A stretch of DNA of 14,488 bases from Mycobacterium sp. (GCA_023264755.1 JAHFVB010000050.1:1-14488), one strand, 5' to 3'. Counted from the stretch's first letter, positions 7,084-12,924 are shown. Numbers and translations: made by a program. Notes: a model not told the origin generated them from the letters alone.

Positions 7084-7779
7084 TTACTCGGCGGCTTCGA
7101 GGTAGTCCTCGAACAGGTCGGCGTAGAGATCGAATTCCTCGACCGCGCCGGCGCCCCACAGTTCGGTGGAGGTGAACCGGACCATGTAGAGCTGGTGGGG
7201 GACCTCGGTCTGCTGATGCGCACTGGCCGCGGGATCGTGAAAGGCGCCGTACTGCTTGGCGATGACGCCGGTGGCGCGGTTGAGGTATCCGGGCAGCCGG
7301 TTGTGGCTGGTGTCGTGGATGTTGCGCACCCGGACGGTGGCCCCCACGTCGAAGGCCGGTGGCGCCTCGGCCGGAAGGTCGTGGGGCGTGCCCTTCCACA
7401 ACACGTCGATCATCTGCTCGGCGAACGGGGAGAGCGTTTCCGGCTTCTGCGGGTGCGGTGTCATGCTCGGCGCGCCGAGTTCGGCCATCCGCTTGTCGAT
7501 TTCGTCGTGAGTGATGTAGCCCTTGTCGTTGAGCAGCTTCTCCACCGAGTACAGCCAGTGGGCGTAGTAGGTGGAGTCGGTGTAGTCGCTCCACCGCATC
7601 AACTCGATGCCATGGCGCTGCTCGTCGAGGTTGAACGCGCCCTTGGCGATCGCCATGGCGGTGACCGCGTGCATGCGGCCTTCGAACGGGTAGCGCCAGT
7701 CGGGTATGCCGGGTTCGAGGAACTCCGTGGCGATGGGGCCGAGCCCGTCGCGGCCTCCGACGTCGTGCGGACCATGCAT
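7084..7779 (-). CDS. nthB: Nitrile hydratase beta subunit
   Basis: 231-aa beta subunit, full length. The N-terminus MHGPHDVGGRDGLGP is a variant of the family MNGxHDxGGxxGxGP. FEGRMHA (about residues 32-38) holds the Arg expected to contact the oxidised cysteines of alpha. The C-terminal SH3-like barrel includes VRVRNIHDTSHNRLPGYLN, with HNR where HTR is usual, then MVRFTSTELWG, and ends in DLFEDYLE. GGAG stands 9 nt before the ATG. It is first in the leftward operon with alpha 57 nt downstream, and is preceded by a 259-bp divergent control region shared with cbtB. The HTR-to-HNR change and the His-Gly-Pro N-terminus are mild departures that could affect substrate range (inference). Confidence 0.95.
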   Translation of the reverse strand: MHGPHDVGGRDGLGPIATEFLEPGIPDWRYPFEGRMHAVTAMAIAKGAFNLDEQRHGIELMRWSDYTDSTYYAHWLYSVEKLLNDKGYITHDEIDKRMAELGAPSMTPHPQKPETLSPFAEQMIDVLWKGTPHDLPAEAPPAFDVGATVRVRNIHDTSHNRLPGYLNRATGVIAKQYGAFHDPAASAHQQTEVPHQLYMVRFTSTELWGAGAVEEFDLYADLFEDYLEAAE

Positions 7780-7798
7780 GGGGGTCGTCTCCGATCCT

Positions 7799-7835
7799 TT
7801 AGTTCAGTGGCGAAATACTTCCACTCAACAACTAA
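7799..7835 (-). promoter_or_regulatory. Interrupted dyad in the nitrile hydratase leader
   Basis: On the plus strand TTAGTT (7799-7804), c, AGTGG (7806-7810), ten bases, CCACT (7821-7825), CAAC, AACTAA (7830-7835): two nested inverted repeats of 6 and 5 bp. On the beta-subunit mRNA they could form a hairpin whose 3' arm ends about 19 nt before the ATG, next to AGGATCGGAG, the ribosome-binding region. It could equally be a DNA operator. The motif recurs in part at 7997-8016. Confidence 0.5.
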
Positions 7836-7875
7836 CCGCACGGCCTCGGTGCGGCGCAAACCCTGCGGGCCGGTA

Positions 7876-7925
7876 TTAACACAGGGTTTACCGGAGTCCC
7901 GAATTTGGTGTTAACAACTGGTTTC
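7876..7925 (-). promoter_or_regulatory. GlnR-like box and spaced inverted repeat
   Basis: TTAACAC (7876-7882) and GTGTTAA (7908-7914) are perfect inverted copies with centres 32 bp apart, about three helical turns. Overlapping the right copy, the minus strand at 7925-7910 reads GAAAC-CAGTTG-TTAAC, which fits the mycobacterial GlnR pattern AC-n9-AC with two tandem half-sites. It lies about 130 bp upstream of the nitrile hydratase beta start, a position suited to nitrogen-dependent activation. Motif match only. Confidence 0.4.
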
Positions 7926-7952
7926 GAGGTGTAAGAAGGGGCTGCTTTCGGG

Positions 7953-7981
7953 TTGACGCGGGTCGGCCACTGACCCAGACT
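7953..7981 (+). promoter_or_regulatory. Candidate promoter for cbtB-cbtA-amidase operon
   Basis: TTGACG (7953-7958) is a good -35 hexamer; with a 17-bp spacer the -10 would be CAGACT (7976-7981), a weak match to TANNNT. The spacer itself contains a 5-bp dyad, GGGTC (7960-7964) with GACCC (7972-7976). Predicted transcription start would be near 7988, at the edge of the palindrome at 7990-8006. Confidence 0.35.
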
Positions 7982-7989
7982 CACCGCTG

Positions 7990-8006
7990 TGCGCAATAGT
8001 TGCGCA
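7990..8006. promoter_or_regulatory. Perfect palindrome, candidate repressor operator before cbtB
   Basis: TGCGCAATAGTTGCGCA is a perfect inverted repeat with 7-bp arms and a 3-bp centre, the size of a winged-helix dimer site. It sits 33 bp before the cbtB start codon and would overlap the predicted transcription start. Candidates for the binding protein are the MarR-type regulator of this locus or a cobalt sensor elsewhere. Confidence 0.55.
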
Positions 8007-8038
8007 GTGGAACTAATTCACCAAGGAGAACCCTCGAC

Positions 8039-8266
8039 ATGACTGCTTCCCACGACTCGGCGGCACGCTGGAGCGGTGTCGTCGACACCCCGGACAGCAC
8101 GGTGGTCGGCGCGGCGCTCTGGCTCACCGGCACCACGGTGCTCGCTCTGATCGCGTACTACTTCCTCGGTTACGACCAGGGTGCGGTCTCGGTCTTCGGA
8201 GCCGACACCCATGTCCACGAGTTCGTCCACGACGCTCGCCATCTGCTCGGCTTCCCCTGCCACTGA
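8039..8266 (+). CDS. cbtB: CbtB, small subunit of predicted cobalt transporter
   Basis: 75-aa membrane protein of the CbtB family. One membrane helix (about residues 22-43) is followed by the family's histidine motif: His58, His60, His64, His68 and the final Cys74-His75 (HVHEFVHDARHLLGFPCH). These residues probably capture metal. AAGGAG lies 10 nt before the ATG; an in-frame TTG at 8000 was rejected because it lies before the ribosome site. CbtA follows 12 nt later. CbtBA pairs are predicted cobalt importers, usually found near B12 genes. Here the pair stands divergent from a cobalt nitrile hydratase, so it likely feeds that enzyme, in place of the NhlF permease known from Rhodococcus. Confidence 0.9.
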   Translation: MTASHDSAARWSGVVDTPDSTVVGAALWLTGTTVLALIAYYFLGYDQGAVSVFGADTHVHEFVHDARHLLGFPCH

Positions 8267-8278
8267 ACAGGATTCGAC

Positions 8279-9091
8279 ATGGAGAAGAAGTTCATCACCC
8301 TGGGGGTGGCGTCGGGTCTGCTCGCCGGGCTGGCCTCGTTCGGCTACGCCAGGGTGCGGCTCTCGCCGCTGATCGACCAGGCCATCGGTTACGAGGAGGG
8401 CCGGGCGCACGCCGAGTCGCTGCTGAGCGGTGAGCACGGCCACACGCACGAGGTCTTCAGCAGGCCGCTGCAGGAGAACGTCGGCGCGGGCGTCGGCACC
8501 GTGGTGTTCGGCGTGGTGATGGGCGCGCTGTTCGCGGTCGCGTTCGCGGTGCTGCTCGCGGTGCTGCGGCGACGCCAGCTGCGCGTCGACGCCCGGGCCG
8601 TCGCGGCCCTGCTTGCGGTGGCCGCATTCGTGTCGACCACGCTGATCCCGGCACTGGCCTACCCGCCGAACCCGCCCAGCGTCGGGCTCGAGGAGACCAT
8701 CGGCGCCCGAACTTCCGCGTACCTGGCCATCGTGCTCACCTCGGTGGCGCTGGCCGCGGTGGCCGCGGGCGTGGCACTGCGGTTCGCGCCGCGCCTCGGC
8801 GGCTTCTTGGCGGCGGTCGCTGCGACGGCCGGCTACCTGCTGGCCGTCACGACGGTCATGGCGCTGATGCCGTCCTTCCACGAGGTGCCAGGGCCGATGA
8901 CGGGTCCCAGCGGCGAGCTCGTCTTCGCCGGGTTCCCCGCAGAGGTGTTGAGCGACTTCCGGATTGGTTCGCTGCTGACTCAGGCGATCCTGTGGGCGGT
9001 CATCGGCGCTGGCTTCGCGGTGCTGCTGCCGCGCGTTGCCGGCATCGACACTCGCAGACCACTGGTAGGAGCACTGTATGGCGATCGTTGA
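8279..9091 (+). CDS. cbtA: CbtA, integral membrane subunit of predicted cobalt transporter
   Basis: 270-aa multi-pass membrane protein of the CbtA family, normal length. Helix 1 is at about residues 5-25. It is followed by a hydrophilic loop with GEHGHTHEVFSRPLQ (His53, His55 and His57 region), the expected metal-entry site. Four or more further helices follow. The family motif PPNPPSVGLEETIGAR lies after helix 3 and FPAEVLSDFRIGSLLTQ before the last helix. The ATG at 8279 follows AGGA at short distance. Its 3' end overlaps the amidase start by 14 nt, so the three genes cbtB-cbtA-amidase form one coupled transcript. Confidence 0.9.
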   Translation: MEKKFITLGVASGLLAGLASFGYARVRLSPLIDQAIGYEEGRAHAESLLSGEHGHTHEVFSRPLQENVGAGVGTVVFGVVMGALFAVAFAVLLAVLRRRQLRVDARAVAALLAVAAFVSTTLIPALAYPPNPPSVGLEETIGARTSAYLAIVLTSVALAAVAAGVALRFAPRLGGFLAAVAATAGYLLAVTTVMALMPSFHEVPGPMTGPSGELVFAGFPAEVLSDFRIGSLLTQAILWAVIGAGFAVLLPRVAGIDTRRPLVGALYGDR

Positions 9092-10079
9092 GTTCACGCC
9101 CACCCCGGAGCAGTACGTCTGGACGTTCGGCGGCGCCGAGCCGGTGATGCAGGTGGCGCCGGGCACGGTGCTCAAGCTGTGGACCGAGGACGCCTTCGCC
9201 GGGCGCGTCACCTCCAGCGCCGACAAGCCCAGCGAGGTGCTCAACCCGAAGGAGCTCAACCCGCAGACCGGCCCGTTCTACGTCACCGGGGCCGAACCGG
9301 GGGACACCCTGGCGCTGCACGTCGTATCCCTTGAGCCGGCACGGGACTGGGCGGCGTCGACCACCATCCCGCTGTTCGGCGCGCTCACCGGAACCGACCG
9401 CACCGCGGGCTTGCAGCCGCCGCTGCCGGAGCTCACCTGGATCTACCAAGTCGACAGGGCTGCTGGGCAAGCGACGTTCGTCGCGCACGAGAGCGACTTC
9501 ACCATGACGATGCCGCTGGCGCCCATGCTGGGTACCGTCGGCGTCGCGCCGGCCTTGCGGGAGGTGCGCACCACGCTGGTGCCCGACTACTTCGGCGGCA
9601 ACATGGATACCCCGGAGCTCAGGGCGGGCACGACGGTCTATCTCGGCGTCAACGTCGAAGGGGCGCTGTTCTCGGTCGGTGACGGGCACTACCGCCAGGG
9701 GGAGGGCGAGACGTGCGGCACCGCGCTAGAGGGGGCGATGAACGTGACGCTCGTCGTCGACCTGATCAAGGGCGGTGCGCCGGCGTGGCCCCGACTGGAA
9801 CACGACGACGCCCTGCTCGCCGTCGGCTCGGCGCGTCCGCTGGAGGATGCGTGGCGGTGCTCGCAGGTGGAGATGGTGCGGTGGCTGACCGAGCTCTATG
9901 GGCTGGGCCGCATGGATGCCTATCAGGTGTGCAGCCAACTGTGCCAGTCCCCGTTGGCCAACGTCGTCGACGTCAACTACAGCGCGGTGACCAAGATTGC
10001 GAAGTCGCTGCTGCCGCAATCGGATCCGTACAGCGGGACGCACGAGCGGCTGCGGGCGGCGGGGCGCGGGCTGGTCTGA
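9078..10079 (+). CDS. Acetamidase/formamidase (FmdA/AmdA family)
   Basis: 333-aa cytosolic amidohydrolase that converts short-chain amides to carboxylate and ammonia. Family marks include the N-terminal FTPTPEQYVWTFGGAEPV, DTLALHVVSLEPARDW, YFGGNMDTPELRAGTTVYL (GGNMD at 173-177) and the metal/active-site loop GDGHYRQGEGETCGTALE (201-218). This is the metal-dependent FmdA fold, unrelated to the amidase-signature or aliphatic (nitrilase-type) amidases usually linked to nitrile hydratase. AGGAG is 6 nt before the ATG, and the start lies inside cbtA in another frame. It would take the amide made by nitrile hydratase to acid and NH3, completing the pathway. Actual substrate range unknown. Confidence 0.92.
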   Translation: MAIVEFTPTPEQYVWTFGGAEPVMQVAPGTVLKLWTEDAFAGRVTSSADKPSEVLNPKELNPQTGPFYVTGAEPGDTLALHVVSLEPARDWAASTTIPLFGALTGTDRTAGLQPPLPELTWIYQVDRAAGQATFVAHESDFTMTMPLAPMLGTVGVAPALREVRTTLVPDYFGGNMDTPELRAGTTVYLGVNVEGALFSVGDGHYRQGEGETCGTALEGAMNVTLVVDLIKGGAPAWPRLEHDDALLAVGSARPLEDAWRCSQVEMVRWLTELYGLGRMDAYQVCSQLCQSPLANVVDVNYSAVTKIAKSLLPQSDPYSGTHERLRAAGRGLV

Positions 10080-10089
10080 GGTTGCCCGA

Positions 10090-10782
10090 CTAGTCGTTGC
10101 AGCAGTCGCAGCCGGGCTCGTCATCGCGGGCTTCTGATGATCCCATGATCGGTGTGGGACAACAGGTGTGGCCCCGCCACGCCTGAATGCCCTCGCGGAC
10201 GGCGATGGCGGCGATGACGAGCCCGGCGATCGGGTCGGCCCACGCCCACCCCAGCGTGCTGTTGAGCAGCAGCCCGACGAGCAGCACCGCCGACAGGTAG
10301 GTGCACAGCAGCGTCTGCTTGGAATCGGCCACGGCGGAAAGCGATCCGAGCGCGCGCCCGGCGCGGCGCTGGGCGTAGGACAGCACCGGCATGATCACCA
10401 GGCTCAGCGCGGCCAGGACGATGCCGACCGTCGAGTGGCGGGCCTCACCCACGCCGAGCAAGGCCCGAATGGCATCGACGGTGACGTAGGCGGCGAGGCC
10501 GAAGAACGAGCAGGCGGTGATGCGCAGCGCGACGTGCTCGCGCGCCTCGGGGTCGCGCCCGGCGAACTGCCAGGCGACCGCCGCCGCTGACGACACCTCG
10601 ATGACGGAGTCGAGGCCGAACCCGATCAGCGCGGTGGAGGAGACGCGGGCGCCCTCGGTGAGCGCCACGATGGCTTCGATGACGTTGTAGGAGATCGTGG
10701 CGGCGACGAGCAGTCGAATCCGCCGATTGAGCAGGCGCCGCCGCTCGTCGGGGAGGGTCGGCCGGGCCCGTGGCGAGCTCAT
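10090..10782 (-). CDS. Heavy-metal efflux membrane protein (CDF-like)
   Basis: 230-aa membrane protein resembling a cation-diffusion-facilitator transmembrane domain without the long cytoplasmic domain. About six helices are visible (25-43, 50-72, 86-108, 117-135, 160-178, 183-199). Putative metal-site acids are Asp58 and Glu62 in FGLDSVIE, Asp153 in VADSKQ and Asp183 in WADP. The cytosolic tail is cysteine-rich: Cys207-Cys208, then Cys225, Cys227, Cys228 in GCDCCND. Its ATG overlaps the stop of the ArsR-type gene (ATGA), so the two are translated together and the transporter should be induced by the metal that releases that sensor. It ends 10 nt from the convergent amidase gene. Likely exports Cd, Pb, Zn or Co; the choice is not readable. 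Confidence 0.82.
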   Translation of the reverse strand: MSSPRARPTLPDERRRLLNRRIRLLVAATISYNVIEAIVALTEGARVSSTALIGFGLDSVIEVSSAAAVAWQFAGRDPEAREHVALRITACSFFGLAAYVTVDAIRALLGVGEARHSTVGIVLAALSLVIMPVLSYAQRRAGRALGSLSAVADSKQTLLCTYLSAVLLVGLLLNSTLGWAWADPIAGLVIAAIAVREGIQAWRGHTCCPTPIMGSSEARDDEPGCDCCND

Positions 10783-11132
10783 GCGCAGTCGCACCCCTGG
10801 CCGTAGGCGCCGAGGCACGAACAGGCCGGGTCCACCGCCAGCACCAGCCCCATCAGGTCGTCCAGGGCGTGCCCGATCCTGGCGTCGGCGAGCTCGTAGC
10901 GGGTGCGCCGCCCCTCGGGCACTGCGACGACCAGCCCGCAGCCGCGCAGACAACTCAGGTGGTTGGACAGGATCTGCCGCGAGACGCCGATCCGGTCGGC
11001 CAACTCGGCCGGATAGCTCGGGGCCTGGTTGAGGTTGAGCAGGATGCGCGTGCGGGTGGTGTCCGACAGCGCATGGCCGAAGCGGGCCAGCGCATCGGTA
11101 TGAGCCAGGGTCTGCACACCGGAACGGTACAT
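10779..11132 (-). CDS. CmtR-like ArsR/SmtB metal sensor
   Basis: 117-aa winged-helix repressor, matching the length of Mycobacterium tuberculosis CmtR (118 aa), a Cd/Pb sensor. The recognition helix region SRQILSNHLSCLRGCGLVVA places Cys61 and Cys65 exactly like the CmtR ligand pair Cys57/Cys61. Cys104 in VDPACSC corresponds to CmtR Cys102. An extra tail LGAYGQGCDCA adds Cys106, Cys114 and Cys116. I chose ATG 11132 to match CmtR length; a longer frame to 11231 looks non-coding. No clear ribosome site precedes this ATG. The stop overlaps the efflux gene start (ATGA). Expected to repress its own operon until Cd, Pb or a similar ion binds; a link to nitrile hydratase cobalt handling is possible but unproven. 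Confidence 0.9.
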   Translation of the reverse strand: MYRSGVQTLAHTDALARFGHALSDTTRTRILLNLNQAPSYPAELADRIGVSRQILSNHLSCLRGCGLVVAVPEGRRTRYELADARIGHALDDLMGLVLAVDPACSCLGAYGQGCDCA

Positions 11133-11143
11133 CGAAATCTGTA
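11128..11143 (-). promoter_or_regulatory. Operator-like repeat at the ArsR start
   Basis: TACA (11128-11131) and TGTA (11140-11143) form an inverted repeat with an 8-bp centre, overlapping the ArsR start codon at 11130-11132. Autoregulatory sites of ArsR/SmtB proteins often lie at the promoter or start. Arms are only 4 bp, so support is slight. Confidence 0.3.
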
Positions 11144-11612
11144 TTGACGGAAGGGTTGGTAGGAGTGTGGCGCGTGCTCGACGACTCGAAGAACTTCCCA
11201 ATAGTCGAGCGGTCATCTGCGCGTCCAGCAACGCCTTTCATGCCGGACCGCCCCTGCCTTGGCTGTCTTCGCGCCATTCGTCGCTCAGGTTTCGGAATGC
11301 ACCATACGTAATGTCGTGCGGAATGAATATCGCGGCGCAGCTGCGGGAGACAGTGGAGCTGGTAGGCACGCGGCAAGCTGTCGACTTGTCCTCGGGAAGG
11401 GTGATGTTCCCTCTCTTTCATGCTGGCTTGCCGTGCGATGAGTTACTACCGTCGCGGCCGCTATCTCAGGGCGAATTTTGTTCTGGAGGAGAACCTTTGG
11501 CTGATCGAGTTGGTAGGTGACTGGCGTGCACAGTGCGACGGGTCCGTGAATGAACACTTGGAGGACTTTGGTTAGTGGGCCAATAGATGCGCGGAGGGTT
11601 CCATCTTCTGCG
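11133..11612. other. Intergenic region without a convincing gene
   Basis: About 480 bp between the divergent ArsR gene and the next rightward gene. Open frames here lack codon bias and family motifs. Third positions are far less G/C-rich than in the genes to the left, marking a change in composition. It contains a 10-bp palindrome CGCAGCTGCG (11336-11345), a nested hairpin (11366-11436) and a good ribosome-site-like GGAGGAG at 11484-11490 followed only by a seven-codon TTG frame. Confidence 0.5.
11366..11436 (+). ncRNA. Candidate structured RNA / long hairpin
   Basis: GCAC plus GGCAAGC (11366-11378, with a 2-nt bulge) pairs with GCTTGCC plus GTGC (11426-11436), an 11-bp closing stem. Inside it, GGGAA (11394-11398) pairs with TTCCC (11407-11411) around an 8-nt loop. 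The nested arrangement is not explained by any coding frame I accept. It may be a regulatory leader or sRNA, an old mobile-element end, or chance. Strand is arbitrary. Confidence 0.3.
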
Positions 11613-11975
11613 ATGCTCGCGAGCATGGTGAAGAAGAATGCCAGCATCGAGCTCCTTCAACGTCAGATTGACGCCGCGACCGGCCTTGAACCAGCCGATC
11701 TCGATCGCTGGAAGATACGTACAGAGAACGCCATTCGTTTCACGGTGGGTGAGGCCAGTCCCGCGCTCAAAGGCTATCGCGGAGTTTCCTTCGGACCGTC
11801 TGGGTATAACTTTGGACGCCCGATGGCAGAGCGGGAGGCGGCTAGCAAAACGGCGTGGCGCCGTGGCGTGGATGAAGCCGTTGAGTGCCTGCAGTTCGCT
11901 ATCTACGAGGTCGAAGTGTGGTTGGAACTTCAAGATTTGAAAGGCCAGTCGACCGATTCTGCGACACCGACTTGA
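11613..11975 (+). CDS. Small helical hypothetical protein (possible conflict-system partner)
   Basis: 120-aa, mainly helical protein. The pattern SIELLQRQIDAATGLE, then DLDRWKIRTENAIRFTVGE, a Gly/Tyr-rich middle, and RRGVDEAVECLQFAIYEVEVWLEL recalls the short helical module (F/W-x-x-W-K-x-x-T-E ... A-x-x-x-L-x-x-x-I-x-E-hydrophobic-E) placed before TIR-like or nucleotide-binding domains in some bacterial defence proteins. Here no such effector domain follows in frame. That link is from memory and weak. Start 11613 was chosen over ATG 11550 because the 21 codons between have random third positions; 11625 is also possible, and none has a good ribosome site. Base composition is lower in GC than the nitrile locus, suggesting transfer. 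Confidence 0.6.
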   Translation: MLASMVKKNASIELLQRQIDAATGLEPADLDRWKIRTENAIRFTVGEASPALKGYRGVSFGPSGYNFGRPMAEREAASKTAWRRGVDEAVECLQFAIYEVEVWLELQDLKGQSTDSATPT

Positions 11976-12080
11976 TCTCGTCACAAGCGAGTTCACAGCA
12001 TTACTTATTCAGTGTCGCACCCGAAGTTCGACGCCTTATGTCACTCTGTCCGCAAGTCAATTGATCTTGAGGGGGAGAAA

Positions 12081-12380
12081 ATGACAGAACATGGGGGCGA
12101 TAGCCTAGGCGGACCGTCGGAAGGGCCGGTCGGTGTAGGTGGATCGCCGCTTCAGGATGGCCCAATTGGAGCCGTTGGCTCGGCGGATGGCCCGCCAGCT
12201 TCACAGCCGGCACCGTCGGGACCGACAACGCAGCCGACGCCTCCTACCGACGGGCCGGGAAGTGCAACGCCACCCCCCACGGTGTGGACGGGCGATCCTT
12301 TCTCGTACGACAGCGTTCGTGGCGAGCAAGGCCACAACGATCAGCAGGTTGCACAACAGCGGCCTGAGCAACGTGGGTAA
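12081..12380 (+). CDS. Pro/Gly-rich disordered hypothetical protein
   Basis: 99-aa protein with a good ribosome site (GGGGGAG 3 nt before the ATG). Residues 1-70 are almost wholly Gly, Pro, Ser and Thr with a loose repeat (GPVGVGGS / GPIGAVGS), so probably unstructured. The C-terminal third (TVWTGDPFSYDSVRGEQGHN and onward) is charged and Gln-rich. There is no signal peptide. Its stop lies inside the start of the next gene (8-nt overlap). It may be the N-terminal segment of one protein with the following membrane protein, split by a frameshift; this cannot be settled here. Confidence 0.55.
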   Translation: MTEHGGDSLGGPSEGPVGVGGSPLQDGPIGAVGSADGPPASQPAPSGPTTQPTPPTDGPGSATPPPTVWTGDPFSYDSVRGEQGHNDQQVAQQRPEQRG

Positions 12381-12900
12381 CGATCCAGCGGTTTCGGCAG
12401 CCGGCAGGGTTTGGCGGGCGATGGCCGCCGACCTCGCGCAAATCGAATTCGATCGCCGAAAAACCCTCGAAGGCCGGGCTGGAGCCTTGTTGACTTCTAG
12501 CGCGTCGATGCTCACGCTGATTTTTGGACTGACAGTACTGGTCACTGGAAAAGATCCGACGTTCAAGAGTCACTGGGCCCTCTATTTCTTGCTTGGCGCT
12601 TTGGCGTCTTTTGTCGGAGCTGCGTCAGTTGCGATCTGGGTTCAGACGCGCGGTTTCGACTACCTAGTGGTGCGAGATACTAGCTTGAGATTGCTTGTGG
12701 GCGATGAGATGTGGAGCTATCCCGCTGATGTGGCGACCCGGGCTGACGTCAGTCAGAAGGTGAACTTGGTTTGTAGCTTGCGTGTCGGCAATAACGCCAT
12801 GGCACAACGACTTACATGGAGCCTTCGGCTCCAGTTGTTGGCGATTGCACTGTTGTCGATATCAGTCGGATTTGAGCTACACAGCGTGATCTGGCCTTGA
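12373..12900 (+). CDS. Three-helix membrane protein, possible SLATT-like effector
   Basis: 175-aa membrane protein. A charged helix (AMAADLAQIEFDRRKTLEGRA, about 16-36) leads into TM1 (38-58). TM2 is at 68-90, a ~58-residue cytoplasmic stretch follows, and TM3 at 150-172 sits close to the C-terminus and is preceded by VGNNAMAQRLTWSLRLQLL. A paired-helix unit plus a long soluble segment with a conserved-looking Asn and Arg before the last helix is the layout of SLATT-type and other small membrane effectors of bacterial conflict systems. This is a resemblance in architecture, not proven homology. Start GTG 12373 overlaps the upstream stop (coupled translation); ATG 12421 is the alternative. Function unknown. 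Confidence 0.7.
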   Translation: MGNDPAVSAAGRVWRAMAADLAQIEFDRRKTLEGRAGALLTSSASMLTLIFGLTVLVTGKDPTFKSHWALYFLLGALASFVGAASVAIWVQTRGFDYLVVRDTSLRLLVGDEMWSYPADVATRADVSQKVNLVCSLRVGNNAMAQRLTWSLRLQLLAIALLSISVGFELHSVIWP

Positions 12901-12904
12901 GGGT

Positions 12905-12924
12905 CGGCATCTCGTACGATGCCG
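12905..12924 (+). terminator. Hairpin after the membrane-protein gene
   Basis: CGGCATC (12905-12911) and GATGCCG (12918-12924) form a perfect 7-bp stem with a 6-nt loop, 4 nt after the stop codon. No U-tract follows. A plausible GC-rich terminator closing the three-gene unit. Confidence 0.5.

Noticed and set aside
6049..7779. Thiocyanate hydrolase instead of nitrile hydratase
   Set aside because: Beta is a single full-length chain and an activator follows alpha, the nitrile hydratase arrangement; thiocyanate hydrolase splits beta into two subunits.
7780..8038. Cobalamin riboswitch before cbtB, suggested by GCCACTG at 7966-7972
   Set aside because: Only this short word fits; no B12-box-like sequence or the conserved core stems follow, and the space before the start codon is too short for the full fold.
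8018..9259. 413-codon leftward open frame opposite cbtB/cbtA and the amidase start
   Set aside because: Low-information Arg/Gln/His-rich translation typical of a shadow frame; the plus strand has three recognised genes with ribosome sites.
11167..11520. 117-codon rightward frame in the gene-free region
   Set aside because: No ribosome site, random-looking third positions and no domain-like pattern.
11484..11520. Seven-codon TTG frame after a strong GGAGGAG, as a leader peptide
   Set aside because: Too short to support, with no attenuator-like structure between it and the next gene; could be the ruin of a gene start.
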